A stretch of DNA of 64,000 bases from Symsagittifera roscoffensis (GCF_963678635.1 NC_087066.1:56314312-56378311), one strand, 5' to 3'; counted from the stretch's first letter, positions 1 to 13,459 are shown. Numbers and translations are program-made. Notes: generated by a model from the sequence alone, not told the origin.

Positions 1-210
1 AATCCCTCGGATATCCAGACTCCTACCTTTGACATCCAATCGGAAGAATGTACATCCGGCTCGGCGATCTCATCATCCTCAGAACAAATCTCTCTGATCT
101 CTACGGACGAATCCCTGAGAGACGCTGTGAATAGTTTTGATAACTATATAGATTTGGATAGTAAAATCTTCAATGCGGAGTTAGAGAAATTCATGGATGG
201 GGACAGTTAA
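1..210 (+). CDS. C-terminal end of an unidentified ORF cut by the window edge
   Basis: Frame 1 is open from the first base to a TAA at 208-210, giving 69 residues. The peptide is acidic and serine-rich, with a run of Ser/Glu/Asp in its middle and the ending FMDGDS. I recognise no domain. About 270 bases downstream a short purine run (AAGGGGAA) is followed at once by TGTTG, which looks like a polypurine tract joined to an LTR start. This may therefore be the tail of an LTR-element polyprotein, but that is inference only. It could equally be the last exon of a host gene. Confidence 0.35.
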   Translation, partial: NPSDIQTPTFDIQSEECTSGSAISSSSEQISLISTDESLRDAVNSFDNYIDLDSKIFNAELEKFMDGDS

Positions 211-905
211 ACTAAAACTCAAACTCTCGTTTATACTCATGTGCTTCGTTTATACAGTGCAGTTAGAATTCAATTTTATTTTTAGTCAATCGATTATAAT
301 CCGCCGGGACCATAAATTGTGCTATTCTCCTTACCAAACAGTCACTCCTTCGGAGTATCAAAATTTTTTACTGTGGTATTGGGCAGTATTTTTCATTCCT
401 CGGTGGACTCCTTTAAGGGGAGAAAAGGGTCAGTTATCCTGTTACGTATTAAAGTTTTTATAGCAGTTTAATTTTTTTCCCACTAAGGGGAATGTTGTGT
501 TTCATACCATTCTTTTCTTATTCACTTAATTAATCTTAAATTACTTTAATTGGTTAGTTTAGGTTTGACCATGTTATGTTCATTCTCTCCGGCGGCAAGA
601 ATGCTCTCTCAATTTTTAATGTTTTAACTTTGAGATTAATTCACTTTTCAAAAACATTTTATCTGTAACTAAGTAGAATTAGCTGTAACAAAGAAACATT
701 TTATCATGGACAACGAGTATTTACTCAGCCAAAAGATAATTTAAGTCTGGAAAGAAATTTCACCCAAATTATTGTCTAAATTCAATTATTTTCTGATCGT
801 CTAATTTGCTTGTCGTCTAATTTCCTAAACCCCAAAAGAAACAAGTATGTCCCATTCAAGTAGCCTTCCCAGTCGAGACGAAAATATCTACTTTCTACTT
901 AGTAA
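211..905. other. Non-coding stretch with a possible polypurine tract/LTR start
   Basis: No convincing gene. The run AAGGGGAA ends next to TGTTGTG near 492, the usual arrangement at the 3' end of an LTR retrotransposon. No second LTR copy is visible in the window to test this. The rest is AT-rich sequence. Confidence 0.25.
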
Positions 906-1317
906 CAGGGGCGGATTAAGTGGGGGGGGGGGGGGGGGGCGTCCCCACTCCTCAGGGATTCGACCCCCTGCCGACCCAAAGGGTCCCCCTTTGGACTGTT
1001 TTGAGCAATCCTTTTTTGGTGACGAACTCTAATATTTTTTAAAGGCGCCTATGGCGCCAATATATACTAATTTTAAGGGAAGAGGGGCGCGGAAAAAACG
1101 CACTTTTTTTTGCAAAAAGTGCGTAAAAACGCATTTTCTGGCCTGTTTTTTCAAAACTTTGCCTGCGGTGCAGAAATTTTGGCCAAAATAGAGTCTTTGT
1201 AGTGCTCTGGGAGAGCTTGGAAAATCAATTTGGTCGACCTAAAAAGAAGGTCGAGAAAACTTTCGAAAATCCTAGATCCTCGACAAAACCCTCGAGAAAA
1301 TCCTAGATCCGCCTCTG
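906..1317. mobile_element. hAT-type MITE copy with CAGGGGCGG terminus
   Basis: The copy begins CAGGGGCGGATTA and ends TAGATCCGCCTCTG, so the ends are inverted repeats with one base changed in the right end. The left flank is CTTAGTAA and the right flank CTAATCAA. The equivalent right flank in the duplicated copies at 2416 and 6725 reads CTAAGTAA, one base from the left flank. This fits an 8-bp hAT target duplication. There is no coding capacity. The inside contains a long G run and paired GGCGCC and AAAAGTGCG segments shared with the other copies in the window. Confidence 0.55.
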
Positions 1318-2415
1318 CTAATCAATAATAACTTTTCAGTGTTTTCGTTCCGTGAAGGGGCGGATCTGGAATTTTCTCGACGGGGAGGGAGGGGTTTGTC
1401 AAAAATTTTCAAAAATTTTGTCCAATTTTTTTAGTTCAATCAAATTGATTTCCCGAGTGCTCCCAGAACGCTGTCTCTATTTTGATCGAAAACTTAGCGC
1501 CGGAAGCAAAATTTTGAAAAAACTTGTCAAAAATTAGTATATATTGGCGCCAAAGGCAATTTCAGAAAAAAATTTAGGTTCGGTCGGCCTAAAATGGATG
1601 TCATAGACCAAAGGGGGGACCTTTTGGGTGTTGAAGGGGTCAAAGCCTTAACTAAAGCGTCCTTAACACCCCGCCCTACCCCGCCCCCTTCTAAATTCGG
1701 CCCCTGAAAACCAGTTTAACGCAACACTGGTCAAAAACCGTCATCACTCAAGCAGATAGCTGGCCCAGAATCCCACGCTAAGCAATTATATCAAGGAATG
1801 AATTGCATCGATTTCCTGATGGCGCTGCAAAGTTCACGCCACATCCTGCTTTAATTTTTTTTGGTGGGTCCAGACCTTCATCAAGACACTTTTTTGTACT
1901 TTCGCGATTCTAACAACACAAGTGCATCTTCTCTGCAGTTACAGAATAATGCTCCACCAGGTGGGATTTCTTGTCAGCGATTAAATTTCGCTTCTTTTTT
2001 GCCTGGAGCGTCGCTCATCGCACGTGAGATCTCTAACTGCCGCTCGACATGTATTCGGCGCATGTGATTAGATGGACGAGTAAGAGTTTTACTCTGCATA
2101 AACAACCAAGTGAGGACAGTGAAATCCTTCTTCATCTGACATGTCACCAAAGCTGTTTGAACCATTGCATAGTTTTTCAGTGGTTCCGATTAGTTTTCTG
2201 TTTTGAAACGTGAAGGTGTTCGGATGTCGTGAAATGAACTTGGATCTTGTCAAAGATGTCATCGCAGTCTTTTTTTTGTCAAAGATGTCATCGAATGTCA
2301 TCAAACAGTCGAATTTTAGAAAGTAGTATCGCAAGGGACCGTTGTCATCTTTTCAAATTTTCGAAAATCCTAGATCCTTGAGAAAAGCCTCGAGAAAATC
2401 CTAGATCCGCCTCTG
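1318..2415. repeat. Tandem duplication, module A copy 1
   Basis: This module is near-identical to 6725-7865 at an offset of about 5.4 kb. It starts with the TAATAATAACTTTTCAG flank, carries a second CGGATCTGG...CGGCCCCTG repeat, and then a unique segment (about 1710-2340). It ends with a truncated MITE tail (about 2345-2415). The short ORFs in it are repeat-derived. Confidence 0.75.
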
Positions 2416-5400
2416 CTAAGTAATAATAACTTTTCAGTGTTTTCGTTCCGTCAAGGGGCGGATCTGAAATTTTCTCGACGGGGAGGGGGCGGTTTTTCAA
2501 ACATTTTCAAAAATTTTGTCCGATTTTTTCAGTTCAATCAAATTGATTTCCCGAGTGCTCCCAGAACACTGTAAAGTCTCTAGTTTGATCAAAAACTTAG
2601 CGCCGGAATCAAAATTTTGAAAAAACATGTCAAAAATGCCGTTGGAATTATTTTCATTCGGCGCGCGCTCATCTTCAAACTTAGTATATATTGGCGCCAA
2701 AGGCGCTTTCAGAAAAAATTTAGGTTCGGTCGGCCTAAAATGGATGTCATAGACCAAAAGGGGACCTTTCGGGTGGTGATGGGGTCAAAGCCGTAACAAA
2801 AGCGTCCTTAACACCCCACCCTCCCCCGCCCCATCCTAAATTCGGCGCCTGAATACCAGTTTAACGCAACACTGGTCAAAAACCGTCGCCACTCAAGCAG
2901 ATAGCTGGCCCAGAACACCCCCGCTAAGCAATTATATCAAGGAATGAATCGCATCATGAGCTTCATAATTAACCTAAATTGTGCTTTATTGTAGCTGCAT
3001 TATTTCTGAGGCCCACCGAAAACCATAGTGTAACATGCCTTAAGCGCAAAGCAAACACCTTTGAACTCGTAAAGCCCGATATGCGCGATAAACAGTTTTC
3101 ATAAAATTGATCGGACCAATTACATTCCATTGGTTAGAGCAACAGGCCAAAACTGAAATCCTTATTTTTTTGTCCACTATTACCGCTCTACACCTCGAGA
3201 TTGCTATGTGCATGTGCATTGTGTGATGTGCATTATTTTGCAGTGATGTACAACGGTTACCATCTGGTCCGATCACAATCTGGCACGATACGAATTTAGT
3301 GCTCTATAAAATTACTCCCGCCTGATCAAAATACCATCCATACCTATGCACTGAAAAACTGAAGCTTGCTCAATGGCCCGTTGGGCGATTTCAACCAAAG
3401 CGAGCATATCAAGGATGGATTGTATACAACTAACAACCATGTTATCCAAAATTCAGTTGAAGGAAATGCGGGGGGGGGGATTATCGCACAAAGAAAAGCG
3501 CGAGATCGAGAATCCCACTTATGTCACCCATTTAAACCAACGGGACATGCAGGAACGACATTGTGCTCTGAAACTATTCAGGAACACAGTGATATAATAT
3601 TAAACTCTCCCTAGAATGTGAGAGATTTAGCACTATAAATCCTTAGAATTTTCAAACTTTTTTGGATGGAACCTCTGTACCGTGAAACCTTTTCAAACTA
3701 CTAAACGCTTTGGCTTAAACTATAATAGCGCCATTTAGAAATCATTTTTTTGTGGTGATTTTAATATTCATTTTTTAACAAAAAGCAAAAATCTCTCTCA
3801 ATCGATCAATTTTATAAGCAAATGGGAACGATCTTTTCTTGCAAAATCAAAAATAAGCAACCTGAGAAGCCAGGATGAGTAAACCGTGATCCAATTTTTT
3901 TTCCAATTTAAGAAGATTAATAACCATGTTCAAAACGTCTGTAAATATTTACTATGGGGTAAGATTTTGAATACAACATCACAAATCTGTGAAACTGAAC
4001 CATTTAATTCCAAAGTTTCACCGTGGTATAAACTTGAACCGGGATTTTTTTTTGAAAGACAAATCACATGAAAGTTTTATATTGTTGAAACCAAAGTTTA
4101 CAAAATGAGCTGCTATCAATTTTTATTGTTAAACGAGAAGATCAGCATCAACTTTGAATCCTTTTTACCCAAAAACGTGAAAACATGAAAAACCTTGAAG
4201 TAATGGGCAGACAATAAAGTAAAACATGCAGCGTCGCAAATACAAAGATTAACGAAATCTTTTTTCAACAGGAATCAACGGGTCAACGAACGTTTGAATC
4301 TTGAAACAATTTAGTTTGTAAAATGCTGAACCAGAAAAAGAAAAATTTGGTTTTTCAAAACAAGCTACAATTGGAACCCAAAAGTCACACATGAAAAACT
4401 TGTGACTTCACAAAAATCTGACATCTCCCAGCAAAAACAACGACTTGGAAGAAAACACGTGGATAAATTTAACGACCTATTTGCAGATATTAGTGAAAAA
4501 TGACCAATAATTTCAATAAATTGAAGGAATCAAAAGTCAATATCAATTTATTTTTTAGTATTTGGCAGACCAAAAAAGAAATTGAAATATCAAACATATT
4601 CGAATCGTTAAAACCCATGTTCACTCTAAATAAGTATAGTTTTGATCACTTTCACCTTCAATCCAGTTTTGCTCCCAGGTTTGAATAAAGTTTTATGTCC
4701 GACTAAACAATACTTTCCAACTTATTCTAAAAATCAAAAAAAATTTTGTTCACAAAAAGGTTATGAACTGGACTATTCAAATTAAAGGCCATTTTGTCTA
4801 GGTAACTTTTTTGAGCGGATCATTGTTAGTCGAGTGATGAGTATCTTATATTGTATCAAATTTCACAGAATGTTAGTTTGGATTTACTTCAAAAAAAAGC
4901 ACAATTTTTGCTTTTTTGATCATTATAAAAAAACGCGTCAAAACTAGAACTCTATGACCTAAATAACACAGTGCAATTTTTTGATCTTAAAAGATATTGA
5001 TACAGATAACCACACGCGTATATTAGAACAAAATGACTCAAATGAGTTTTGAGGACCTGTTTTGGACCTTTTGAAAGGTTTACAAAAGTTTAGATTTACT
5101 TCAAAAAGAAGCACAATCTTTGCTTTTTTGATCATTATAGAAAAAGCGCGTCAAGACCAAAATAACACAGTGCGCTTTTTTTGATCTTAACAGATATTGA
5201 TACAGATAAACACACGCGTATATTAGAACAAAATGACTCAAATGGGTTTTGAGGACCTGTTTTGGACCTTTTGAAATGCTATTTGGAAAACGAGAACCTT
5301 GCTACTCAAGCCAAGCGATCTTGAAAAAAAAAGTAATTTTTGGAGTTCTACAGGGATTGATATTAGGCACGCTTCTCTTCATCTTTTATATAAATAATTT

Positions 5401-6724
5401 TTAACTTGGAGGAAAAAGTGAAAGGAAATTTATCTTTATGAAGACGATTCTGTAATAAAATCAAAAACAAAAATAAAAACAAGCTTCGGTGAACTAACCG
5501 GTAAACACCAAAAATTTTTGCTCAAAGCAGCATGTTGCCGGCAAGCAAAAATCAAAATGATTTTTATGGAATTCAAAAAAAATCAATGGTATTGTATAAA
5601 AGGAGGGACCCCAAATTCAATCGTAAATAGAACGAAGCAGTTTTCAAAGTGAAACAATCTTACCGTTACTGAGGATTTCATACTGATACTAAGCTTTCCT
5701 TCATTGATCATATTACAAAAATTATTATGTCAAAGTTTTGTATTAAAGATTGAGATGAGAAAAGATTTAGTAAAAGTCAAATACGAAGAACATATAATGC
5801 TTGTGTGAATTTTTTTTTAAGTATTTCGCCGGATTCTTTGGCTGATACGTCAATAGACAGAATTAACTTACAAACATTTTAACTTAAAAAAGAACGGCTC
5901 ATGAAAAATATTTGTTTCAAAAAGTTTTTATGACACCATAGATACCATAACTAGGCAGATACCTGTGCATACAAAGGGTAACCAAAAACTAATTCAATAA
6001 CTGTTAGAATTAGTAAAAAATAGTGCACCACCTAGCGTTGCTAATATTTTGTTGAGTAACTATCGATAGTTTATAGTTTAAACAAACGAAAGTCATTTAG
6101 GAATTAGAACCGCCTAAAGAGTAGTAACCTTAGGACCGCACGAAGCATACAAGTAATTTTTAGTGCCGAACAATACAGTCGGGTAGATGTCTCTTCAGTG
6201 GCCCAGGATTTTTCAGAAAACGCTTAGACGATTTAGCTGTGGTTTCATTTTGGACCGTTTACTTACACATTCGTAGAAGCATCAAATGTTTCTTTGCCTC
6301 ATTACAAGGGCTGTACACCCTGAGGGTTTATATACGTGAGACGTTTTATTGCAATTCACGGTACAACGGTTGCCGTTTTGTTGGAATTGTATCAGTGGTG
6401 ATAAAAAAAGTTCCACACAAATCGTATCGCTGGCAGTAAAAGAAAACTAAAACAACATATTTGCCTTAAAAAGCTGGATGCGAATTTTTTGCACCAGATG
6501 CATCCCATGTCAGCAGTTACTGCGGCGCCTCAAGAAGAATATCACTTGATTCAGTAAGGAATTTGGATATACAAGCTTTTACGCGATAGTGTATGTTCAA
6601 ATTTAACCATCAAACAGTCGAATCATTGAAAGTAGTATTGAAAGGCACTGTTGCCATCTTTTTGAATTTTCGAAAATCCTAGACCCTCGAGAAAACCCTC
6701 GAGAAAATCCTAGATCCGCCTCTG
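2416..6724. repeat. Tandem duplication, module B copy 1
   Basis: This module matches 7866-12940. It opens with the same CGGATCTG repeat and the same ~130-bp flank as module A, so A and B are themselves partly duplicated. It contains a LINE RT fragment near 5342. A ~210-bp internal tandem duplication (about 4880-5085 and 5088-5275) is present here, where copy 2 has a single unit. It ends in the same MITE tail as module A. Confidence 0.75.
5342..5740 (+). pseudogene. LINE reverse-transcriptase fragment, copy 1
   Basis: The plus strand reads G-V-L-Q-G followed by L-G-T-L-L-F-I-F-Y-I-N, matching the GVPQGSxLGPLLF block of non-LTR reverse transcriptases. About 90 bases later LYEDDSVI stands where the catalytic (Y/F)ADD box belongs. 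Further on comes a K-L-S-F-x-D-H-I block, as in the thumb region. Stops and frame changes separate the blocks, so it is dead. The clade cannot be fixed from this much sequence. Confidence 0.65.
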
Positions 6725-7865
6725 CTAAGTAATAATAACTTTTCAGTGTTTTCGTTCCGTGAAGGGGCGGATATGGAATTTTCTCGACGGGGAGGGAGGG
6801 GTTTTTCAAACATTTTCAAAAATTTTGTCCAATTTTTTTAGTTCAATCAAATTGATTTCCCGAGTGCTCCCAGAACACTGTCTCTATTTTGATCAAAAAC
6901 TTAGCGCCGGAAGCAAAATTTTGAAAAAACTTGTCAAAAATGCCGTTGGAAATATTTTCTTTCGGCGCGCGCTCGTCTTCAAACTTAGTATATATTGGCG
7001 CCAAAGGCAATTTCAGAAAAAAATTTAGGTTCGGTCGGCCTAAAATGGATGTCATAGACCAAAGGGGGGACCTTTTGGGTGGTGAAGGGGTCGAAGCCTT
7101 AACTAAAGCGTCCTTAACACCCCGCCCTCCCCCGCCCCCTTCTAAATTCGGCCCCTGAAAACCAGTTTAACGCAACACTGGTCAAAAACCGTCATCACTC
7201 AAGCATATAGCTGGCCCAGAATCCCACGCTAAGCAATTATATCAAGGAATGAATTGCATTGATTTCCTGATGGCGCTGCAAAGTTCACGCCACATCCTGC
7301 CTTAATTTTTTTTGGTGGGTCCAGACCTTCATCAAGACACTTTTTGTACTTTCGCGATTCTAACAACACAAGTGCATCTTCTCTGCAGTTACAGAATAAT
7401 GCTCCATCAGGTGGGATTTCTTGTCAGCGATTAAATTTCGCTTCTTTTTTGCCTGGAGCGTCGCTCATCGCACGTAAGATCTCTAACTGCCGCTCGACAT
7501 GTATTCGGCGCATGTGATTAGCTGGACGAGTAAGAGTTTTACTCTGCATAAACAACCAAGTGGGGACAGTGAAATCCTTCTTCATCTGACATGTCACCAA
7601 AGCTGTTTGAACCATTGCATAGTTTTTCAGTGGTTACGATTAGTTTTCTGTTTTGAAACGTGAAGGTGTTCGGATGTCGTGAAATGAAGTTGGATCTTGT
7701 CAAAGATGTCATCGCAGTCATTTTTTTGTCAAAGATGTCATCGCATGTCATCAAACAGTCGAATTCTAGAAAGTAGTATTGAAAGGCACCGTTGTCATCT
7801 TTTTAAATTTTCGAAAATCCTAGACCCTCGAGAAAACCCTCGAGAAAATCTTAGATCCGCCTCTG
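6725..7865. repeat. Tandem duplication, module A copy 2
   Basis: This is the counterpart of 1318-2415 with only scattered substitutions and short indels. It contains the same CGGATATGG...CGGCCCCTG repeat and the same unique segment, and ends in the MITE tail at about 7795-7865. Confidence 0.75.
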
Positions 7866-10554
7866 CTAAGTAATAATAACTTTTCAGTCTTTTCGTTCCG
7901 TGAAGGGGTGGATCTGGAAATTTTTTCTCGACGGGAAGAGAGGGGTTTTTCAAACATTGTCAAAAATTTTGTCCAATTTTTTTAGTTCAATCAAATTGAT
8001 TTCCCGAGTGCTCCCAGAACACTGTCTCTATTTTGATCAAAAACTTAGCGCCGGAAGCAAAATTTTGAAAAAACTTGTCAAAATGCCGTTGGAAATATTT
8101 TCTTTCGGCGCGCGCTCGTCTTCAAACTTAGTATATATTGGCGCCAAAGGCAATTTCAGAAAAAAGTTTAGGTTCGGTTGGCCTAAAATGGATGTTATAG
8201 ACCAAAGGGGGGACCTTTTGGGTGGTGAAGGGGTCGAAGCCTTAACTGAAGCGTCCTTAACACCCCGCCCTCCCCCGCCCCCTCCTAAATTCGGCCCCTG
8301 AATACCAGTTTAACGCAACACTGGTAAAAAATCATCATTATCACTCAAGCAGATAGCTGGCCCAGAATCCCCCGCTAAGCAATTATATCAAGGAATGAAT
8401 CGCATGAGCTTCATAATTAACCTAAATTGTGCTTTATTGTAGCTGCATTATTACTGAGGCCCACCGAATGCCATAGTGTAACATATGCCTCAAGCGCAAA
8501 GCAAGCATTTTTGAACCCTTAAAGCATTTTTGAACCAGTAATTTTCAAAACAACTGGAATCCTTATTTTTTTGTCCATTATTACCGCTCTACACCTCGAG
8601 ATTGCTATGTGCATGTGCATTGTGTGATGTGCATTATTTTGCAAGGATGTACAACGGTTACCATCTGGTCCGATCACAATCTGGCACGATACGAATTTAG
8701 TGCTCTATAAAATTACTCCCGCCTGATCAAAATACCATCCATACCTATGCACTGAAAAACTGAAGCTTGCTCAATGGCCCGTTGGGCGATTTCAACCAAA
8801 GCGAGCATATCAAGGATGGATTGTATACAACTAACAACCATGTTATCCAAAATTCAGTTGAAGGAAATGCGGGGGGGGGGGGGGATTATCGCACAAAGAA
8901 AAGCGCGAGATCGAGAATCCCACTTATGTCACCCATTTAAACCAACGGGACATGCAGGAACGACATTGTGCTCTGAAACTATTCAGGAACACAGTGATAT
9001 AATATTAAACTCTCCCTAGAATGTGAGAGATTTAGCACTATAAATCCTTAGAATTTTCAAACTTTTTTGGATGGAACCTCTGTACCGTGAAACCTTTTCA
9101 AACTACTAAACGCTTTGGCTTAAACTATAATAGCGCCATTTAGAAATCATTTTTTGTGGTGATTTTAATATTCATTTTTTAACAAAAACCAAAAATCTCT
9201 CTCAATCGATCAATTTTATAAGCAAATGGGAACGATCTTTTCTTGCAAAATCAAAAATAAGCAACCTGAGAAGCCAGGATGAGTAAACCGTGATCCAATT
9301 TTTTTTCCAATTTAAGAAGATTAATAACCATGTTCAAAACGTCTGTAAATATTTACTATGGGGTAAGATTTTGAATACAACATCACAAATCTGTGAAACT
9401 GAACCATTTAATTCCAAAGTTTCACCGTGGTATAAACTTGAACCGGGATTTTTTTTGAAACACGAATCACATGAAAGTTTATATTGTTGAAACCAAAGTT
9501 CAAAAAAAATGAGCTGCTATCAATTTTTTATTGTTAAACAAAAAGATCAGCATCAACTTTGAATCCTTTTTACCCAAAAACGTCAAAACAAGAAAAACCT
9601 TGAAGTAAAGGGCAGACAATAAAGTAAAACTTGCAGCGTCGCAAGTACAAAAGTTAAGGAAATCTTTTTTCAACAGGAATCAACGGGTCAGAGGAAAGTT
9701 TGAATCTTGAACCAATTTAGTTTGTAAAATGCTGAACCAGAAAAAGAAAAAATTTTGTTTTTCAAAACAAGCTACAATTGGAACCCAAAAGTCACACATG
9801 AAAAACTTGTGTCTTCACAAAAATTTGTGACATCTCCCAGCAAAAACAACGACTTGGAAGAAAACACGTGGATAAATTTAACGACTTATTTGCAGATATT
9901 AGTGAAAAATGATCAGTAATTTCAATAAATAGAAGGAATCAAAAGTCAGTATCACTTTATTGTTTAGTATTTGGCAGACCAAAAAGAAATTGAAATATCT
10001 AACATATTCGAATCGTTAAAACCCATGTTCACTCTAAATAAGTATAGTTTTGATCACTTTCGCCTTCAATCCAGTTTTGCTCCCAGGTTTGAATAGAGTT
10101 TTATGTCCGACTAAACAATATTTTCCAACTTATTCTAAAAATCAAAAAAAAATAATTTTCTTCACAAAAAGGTTATGAACTGGACTATTCAAATTAAAGG
10201 CCATTTTGTCTTTTACTATTTTTAGGTAACTTTTTTGAGCGGATCATTGTTAGTCGAGTGATGAGTATCTCATATTGTATCAAATTTCACAGAATTTTAG
10301 TTTAGATTTACTTCAAAAAGAAGCACAATCTTTGCTTTTTTGATCATTATAGAAAAAGCGCGTCAAGACCAAAATAACACAGTGCGCTTTTTTTGATCTT
10401 AACAGATATTGATACAGATAAACACACGCGTATATTAGAACAAAATGACTCAAATGGGTTTTGAGGACCTGTTTTGGACCTTTTGAAATGCTATTTGAAA
10501 AACGAGAACCTTGCTACTCATGCCAAGCGATCTTGAAAAAAAAACATAATTTTT

Positions 10555-10945
10555 GGAGTTCTACAGGGATTCATATTAGGCACGCTTCTCTTCATCTTTT
10601 ATATAATTAAGTTTTAACTTGGAGGAAAAAGTGAAAGAAAATTTATCTTAAATGCAGACGATACTGTCATAAAAACAAAAACAAAAACAAATTTCGGTGA
10701 ACTAACCGGTAAACACCAAAATTTTTTTCTCAAAGCAGCATGTTGCCGGCAAACAAAAATCAAATTGATTTTTATGGAATTCAAAAAAAAACAATGGTAC
10801 TGTATAAAAAGAGGAACCTCAAATTCAATCGTAAATAGAACTAAGCAGTTTTCGAAGTGAAACAATCTTACCGTTACTGAGGATTTCATACTGATACTAA
10901 GCTTACCTTCATTGATCATATTACAAAAATTGTTATGTCAAAGTT
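10555..10945 (+). pseudogene. LINE reverse-transcriptase fragment, copy 2
   Basis: This is the duplicate of 5342-5740. The RT catalytic box is better kept here and reads NADDTVI in one frame, with the upstream G-V-L-Q-G block in another frame. The same thumb-like D-T-K-L region follows. It was duplicated with the surrounding module, not inserted twice, because the flanks match too. Confidence 0.65.
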
Positions 10946-11755
10946 TTGTATTAAAGATTGAGATGAGAAAATTTTTAGTAAAAGTCACATACAAAGAACA
11001 TATAACGCTTGTGTGAATTTTTTTAAAAGTATTTCGCCGGGTTCTTTGGCTGATACGTCAATAGACAGAATTAAGTTACAAACAATTTAACTTAAAAAAG
11101 AACGGCTCGTGAAAATTATTTGTTTCAAAAATTTTTTATGACACCATAGATACCATAACTAGGCAGATACCTGTGCATACAAAGGGTAACAAAAACTAAT
11201 TCAATAATTGTTAGAATTAGAAAAAATAGTGCACCACATAGCTTTGCTAATATTTTGTTGAGTAACTATCGATAGTTTATAGTTTAAACAAACGGAAGTC
11301 ATTTAGGAATTAGAACCGCCTAAAGAGTAGTAACCTTAGGACCGCACGAAGCATACAAGTATTTTTTAGTGCCGAACAATACAGTCGGGTAGATGTCTCT
11401 TCAGTGGCCCAGGATTTTTCAGAAAACGCTTAAACTATTTAGCTGTGGTTTCATTTTGGACCGTTTACTTACACATTCGTAGAAGCATCAAATGTTTCTT
11501 TGCTTCATTACCAGGGCTGTTCACCCTGAGGGTTTATATACGTGAGACGTTTTATTGCAATTCACGGTACAACGGTTGCTGTTTTGTTGGAATTGTATCA
11601 GTGGTGATAAAAAAAAGTTCCACACAAATCGTATCGTTGGCAGTAAAATAAAACTAAAACAACATATTTGCCTCCGTTTTTGCACCTAAAAAAAGCTAAA
11701 TGGAAGTTCTTTGCGCCAGATGCATCCCATGTCAGCAGTTCATGCGGCGCCTCAA

Positions 11756-12869
11756 TTGAAGTGTTGGGCGCATGATCTACGATATTCCAAGCAGTAGTCA
11801 AGCACTGAAGAGCCGTAAACATTTTTTGTCGACAACAATAAAAAAAATCGTACGAGCGATTTCGCACACTAATTCTATTTGTGCTCGTTGGCAACGCCTA
11901 CAGTTTCCGTAGCTGAAAAAGCCAGTGAATTGTCACACGCAATCTGATGTAACTCCTAACTAGTGATATTGTTTGGGTGATTTTACCTGTTGGTCCTCGC
12001 GGTGTTTAATTCCTCACCCGAATCATTGAGCTTAAAACATGAGAATACGGCTGTGCACGATCCACCCTTAATATGATCACTGCGAGCTTCATTTCTATAA
12101 TACTCGGCTCAATTGTTATAGACCCCAAATTGAGATGGCCCTATTGTCGGAGGACATGAATATGCCCTTACAAAACAACCGATTTCAAGTTTTTTGCCGA
12201 CTTTGGTTCAAGCTTGATTAAGCTAACCGCAGAAAAAAAAACAGTTTACCTCAAGTACTAGGTACTGTTCTGTTGAAAGTTTATATCGAGTGTTAACTCG
12301 TATATTACTGTTTTAATAGCCGAGAAAAAGCGAAAACTGTATAATATGTGTTCGTTTTCCAAAATAGAATCTGGAGTCTGCTCAATTTCTTCTTTTTCAT
12401 TTGTTTGTAATTTTTTTTATCATTCTTGGTTTCCTGAGAAAAGTGCGCATAATAGTAACATGAAAAAGCATGAATTGTAAATATAACTATTCTCATTAAC
12501 CAAACAAAGAAATATGAGAATCAAAGAGTGACTTTTATTGAGTATATTTTACAAAGTTCCTTTAAGAAACTTCCAAAACCTTACTGTTTACAAGCTCATA
12601 GTTAAGATTACATTTGTTATTACCAACTTCCTTCCTAAATCAAATCGAGTCTCGAAAGAAATTGCAGACTGAATAAGTATGATGCAATAAAATTGATTCC
12701 TTGAGCAGAAATTTTTGACAAAGAGAGACCACTCTCTTAAATTAAATCATGGACTTATTGCAATTCGAGAAAAAATCGAGGAACAATTAGTAGTAAATAA
12801 AAAACAAAGCGGAAATTGCCTTCAATTTTGTTAAGATGATAGTTTTAACCTTGACTTAGAGGTAAATAC
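11756..12869. other. Segment present only in the second tandem copy
   Basis: The first copy jumps directly from sequence matching 11755 to sequence matching 12870, so this ~1.1 kb was either lost from copy 1 or inserted into copy 2. I see no ORF, terminal repeat or target duplication that settles which. Confidence 0.5.
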
Positions 12870-12940
12870 TTCAAATGATCCAGAAAGGAATTTGGATATA
12901 CAAGCTTTTACTCGATAGTGTATGTTCCAATTTAATCGAG

Positions 12941-13451
12941 CTCTCGCTGAAGGTTATAGAAAAAGAAACATTAGATCCAAAATAACTAAGAAAACTTATA
13001 TATTCACACCATGAACAAGTCACACGCTTTCTGGCAGCAATCGCAGTTTTAGCATGAAATATTCATAAGTTTAAATCATTCCAGGAACATCAAATGCCAT
13101 GGAAATTGTCAAGCCACTTCGTAAAATAAAGTATAGAAGACTCTATCTGTCAAACTTATGCAATCAAATATATCAAAATCGGGTATTTTTGGACCCTGAA
13201 CGCTGTTTTTAGTAAGACTGGTTGCTTTTTATTCTGCCCAACACGCGATCTCTATCAACACTGATTATATTCTTTTATTTTTTTCCGATCATTCTATCGA
13301 ACTGCATGTCGTGTACTTCATTTTTTTCTGTATCTATATCTTCCAGACTCATTCTCAGTTCAGTTTGCTGGGGTATAATTTTGACCTTAAGAAGAGTTTC
13401 GTCGTCGATCTTCCATTTAACATCTCCTATCATCGTCAGCGAGAACCTATA
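12941..13451. other. AT-rich stretch, no gene seen
   Basis: Short open frames on the plus strand (13222-13452) are hydrophobic and look like chance frames in T-rich DNA. Nothing else is recognised. Confidence 0.4.
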
Positions 13452-13459
13452 AATGAAAC

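Larger units (their letters stand above)
7866..12940. repeat. Tandem duplication, module B copy 2
   Basis: This is the counterpart of 2416-6724. Similarity runs to about 11755, is lost for about 1.1 kb, and resumes at about 12870-12937 (AGGAATTTGGATATACAAGC, also at 6557). The 4880-5275 internal duplication of copy 1 is a single unit here (about 10305-10490). The G run near 8872 is longer than its partner near 3471. Confidence 0.75.

Noticed and set aside
924-939. Long G and C runs (924, 3471, 8872, 15876, 30989, 40315, 40511) as functional quadruplex sites
   Set aside because: They sit in MITEs or simple repeats and vary in length between duplicate copies, so slippage is the simpler explanation.
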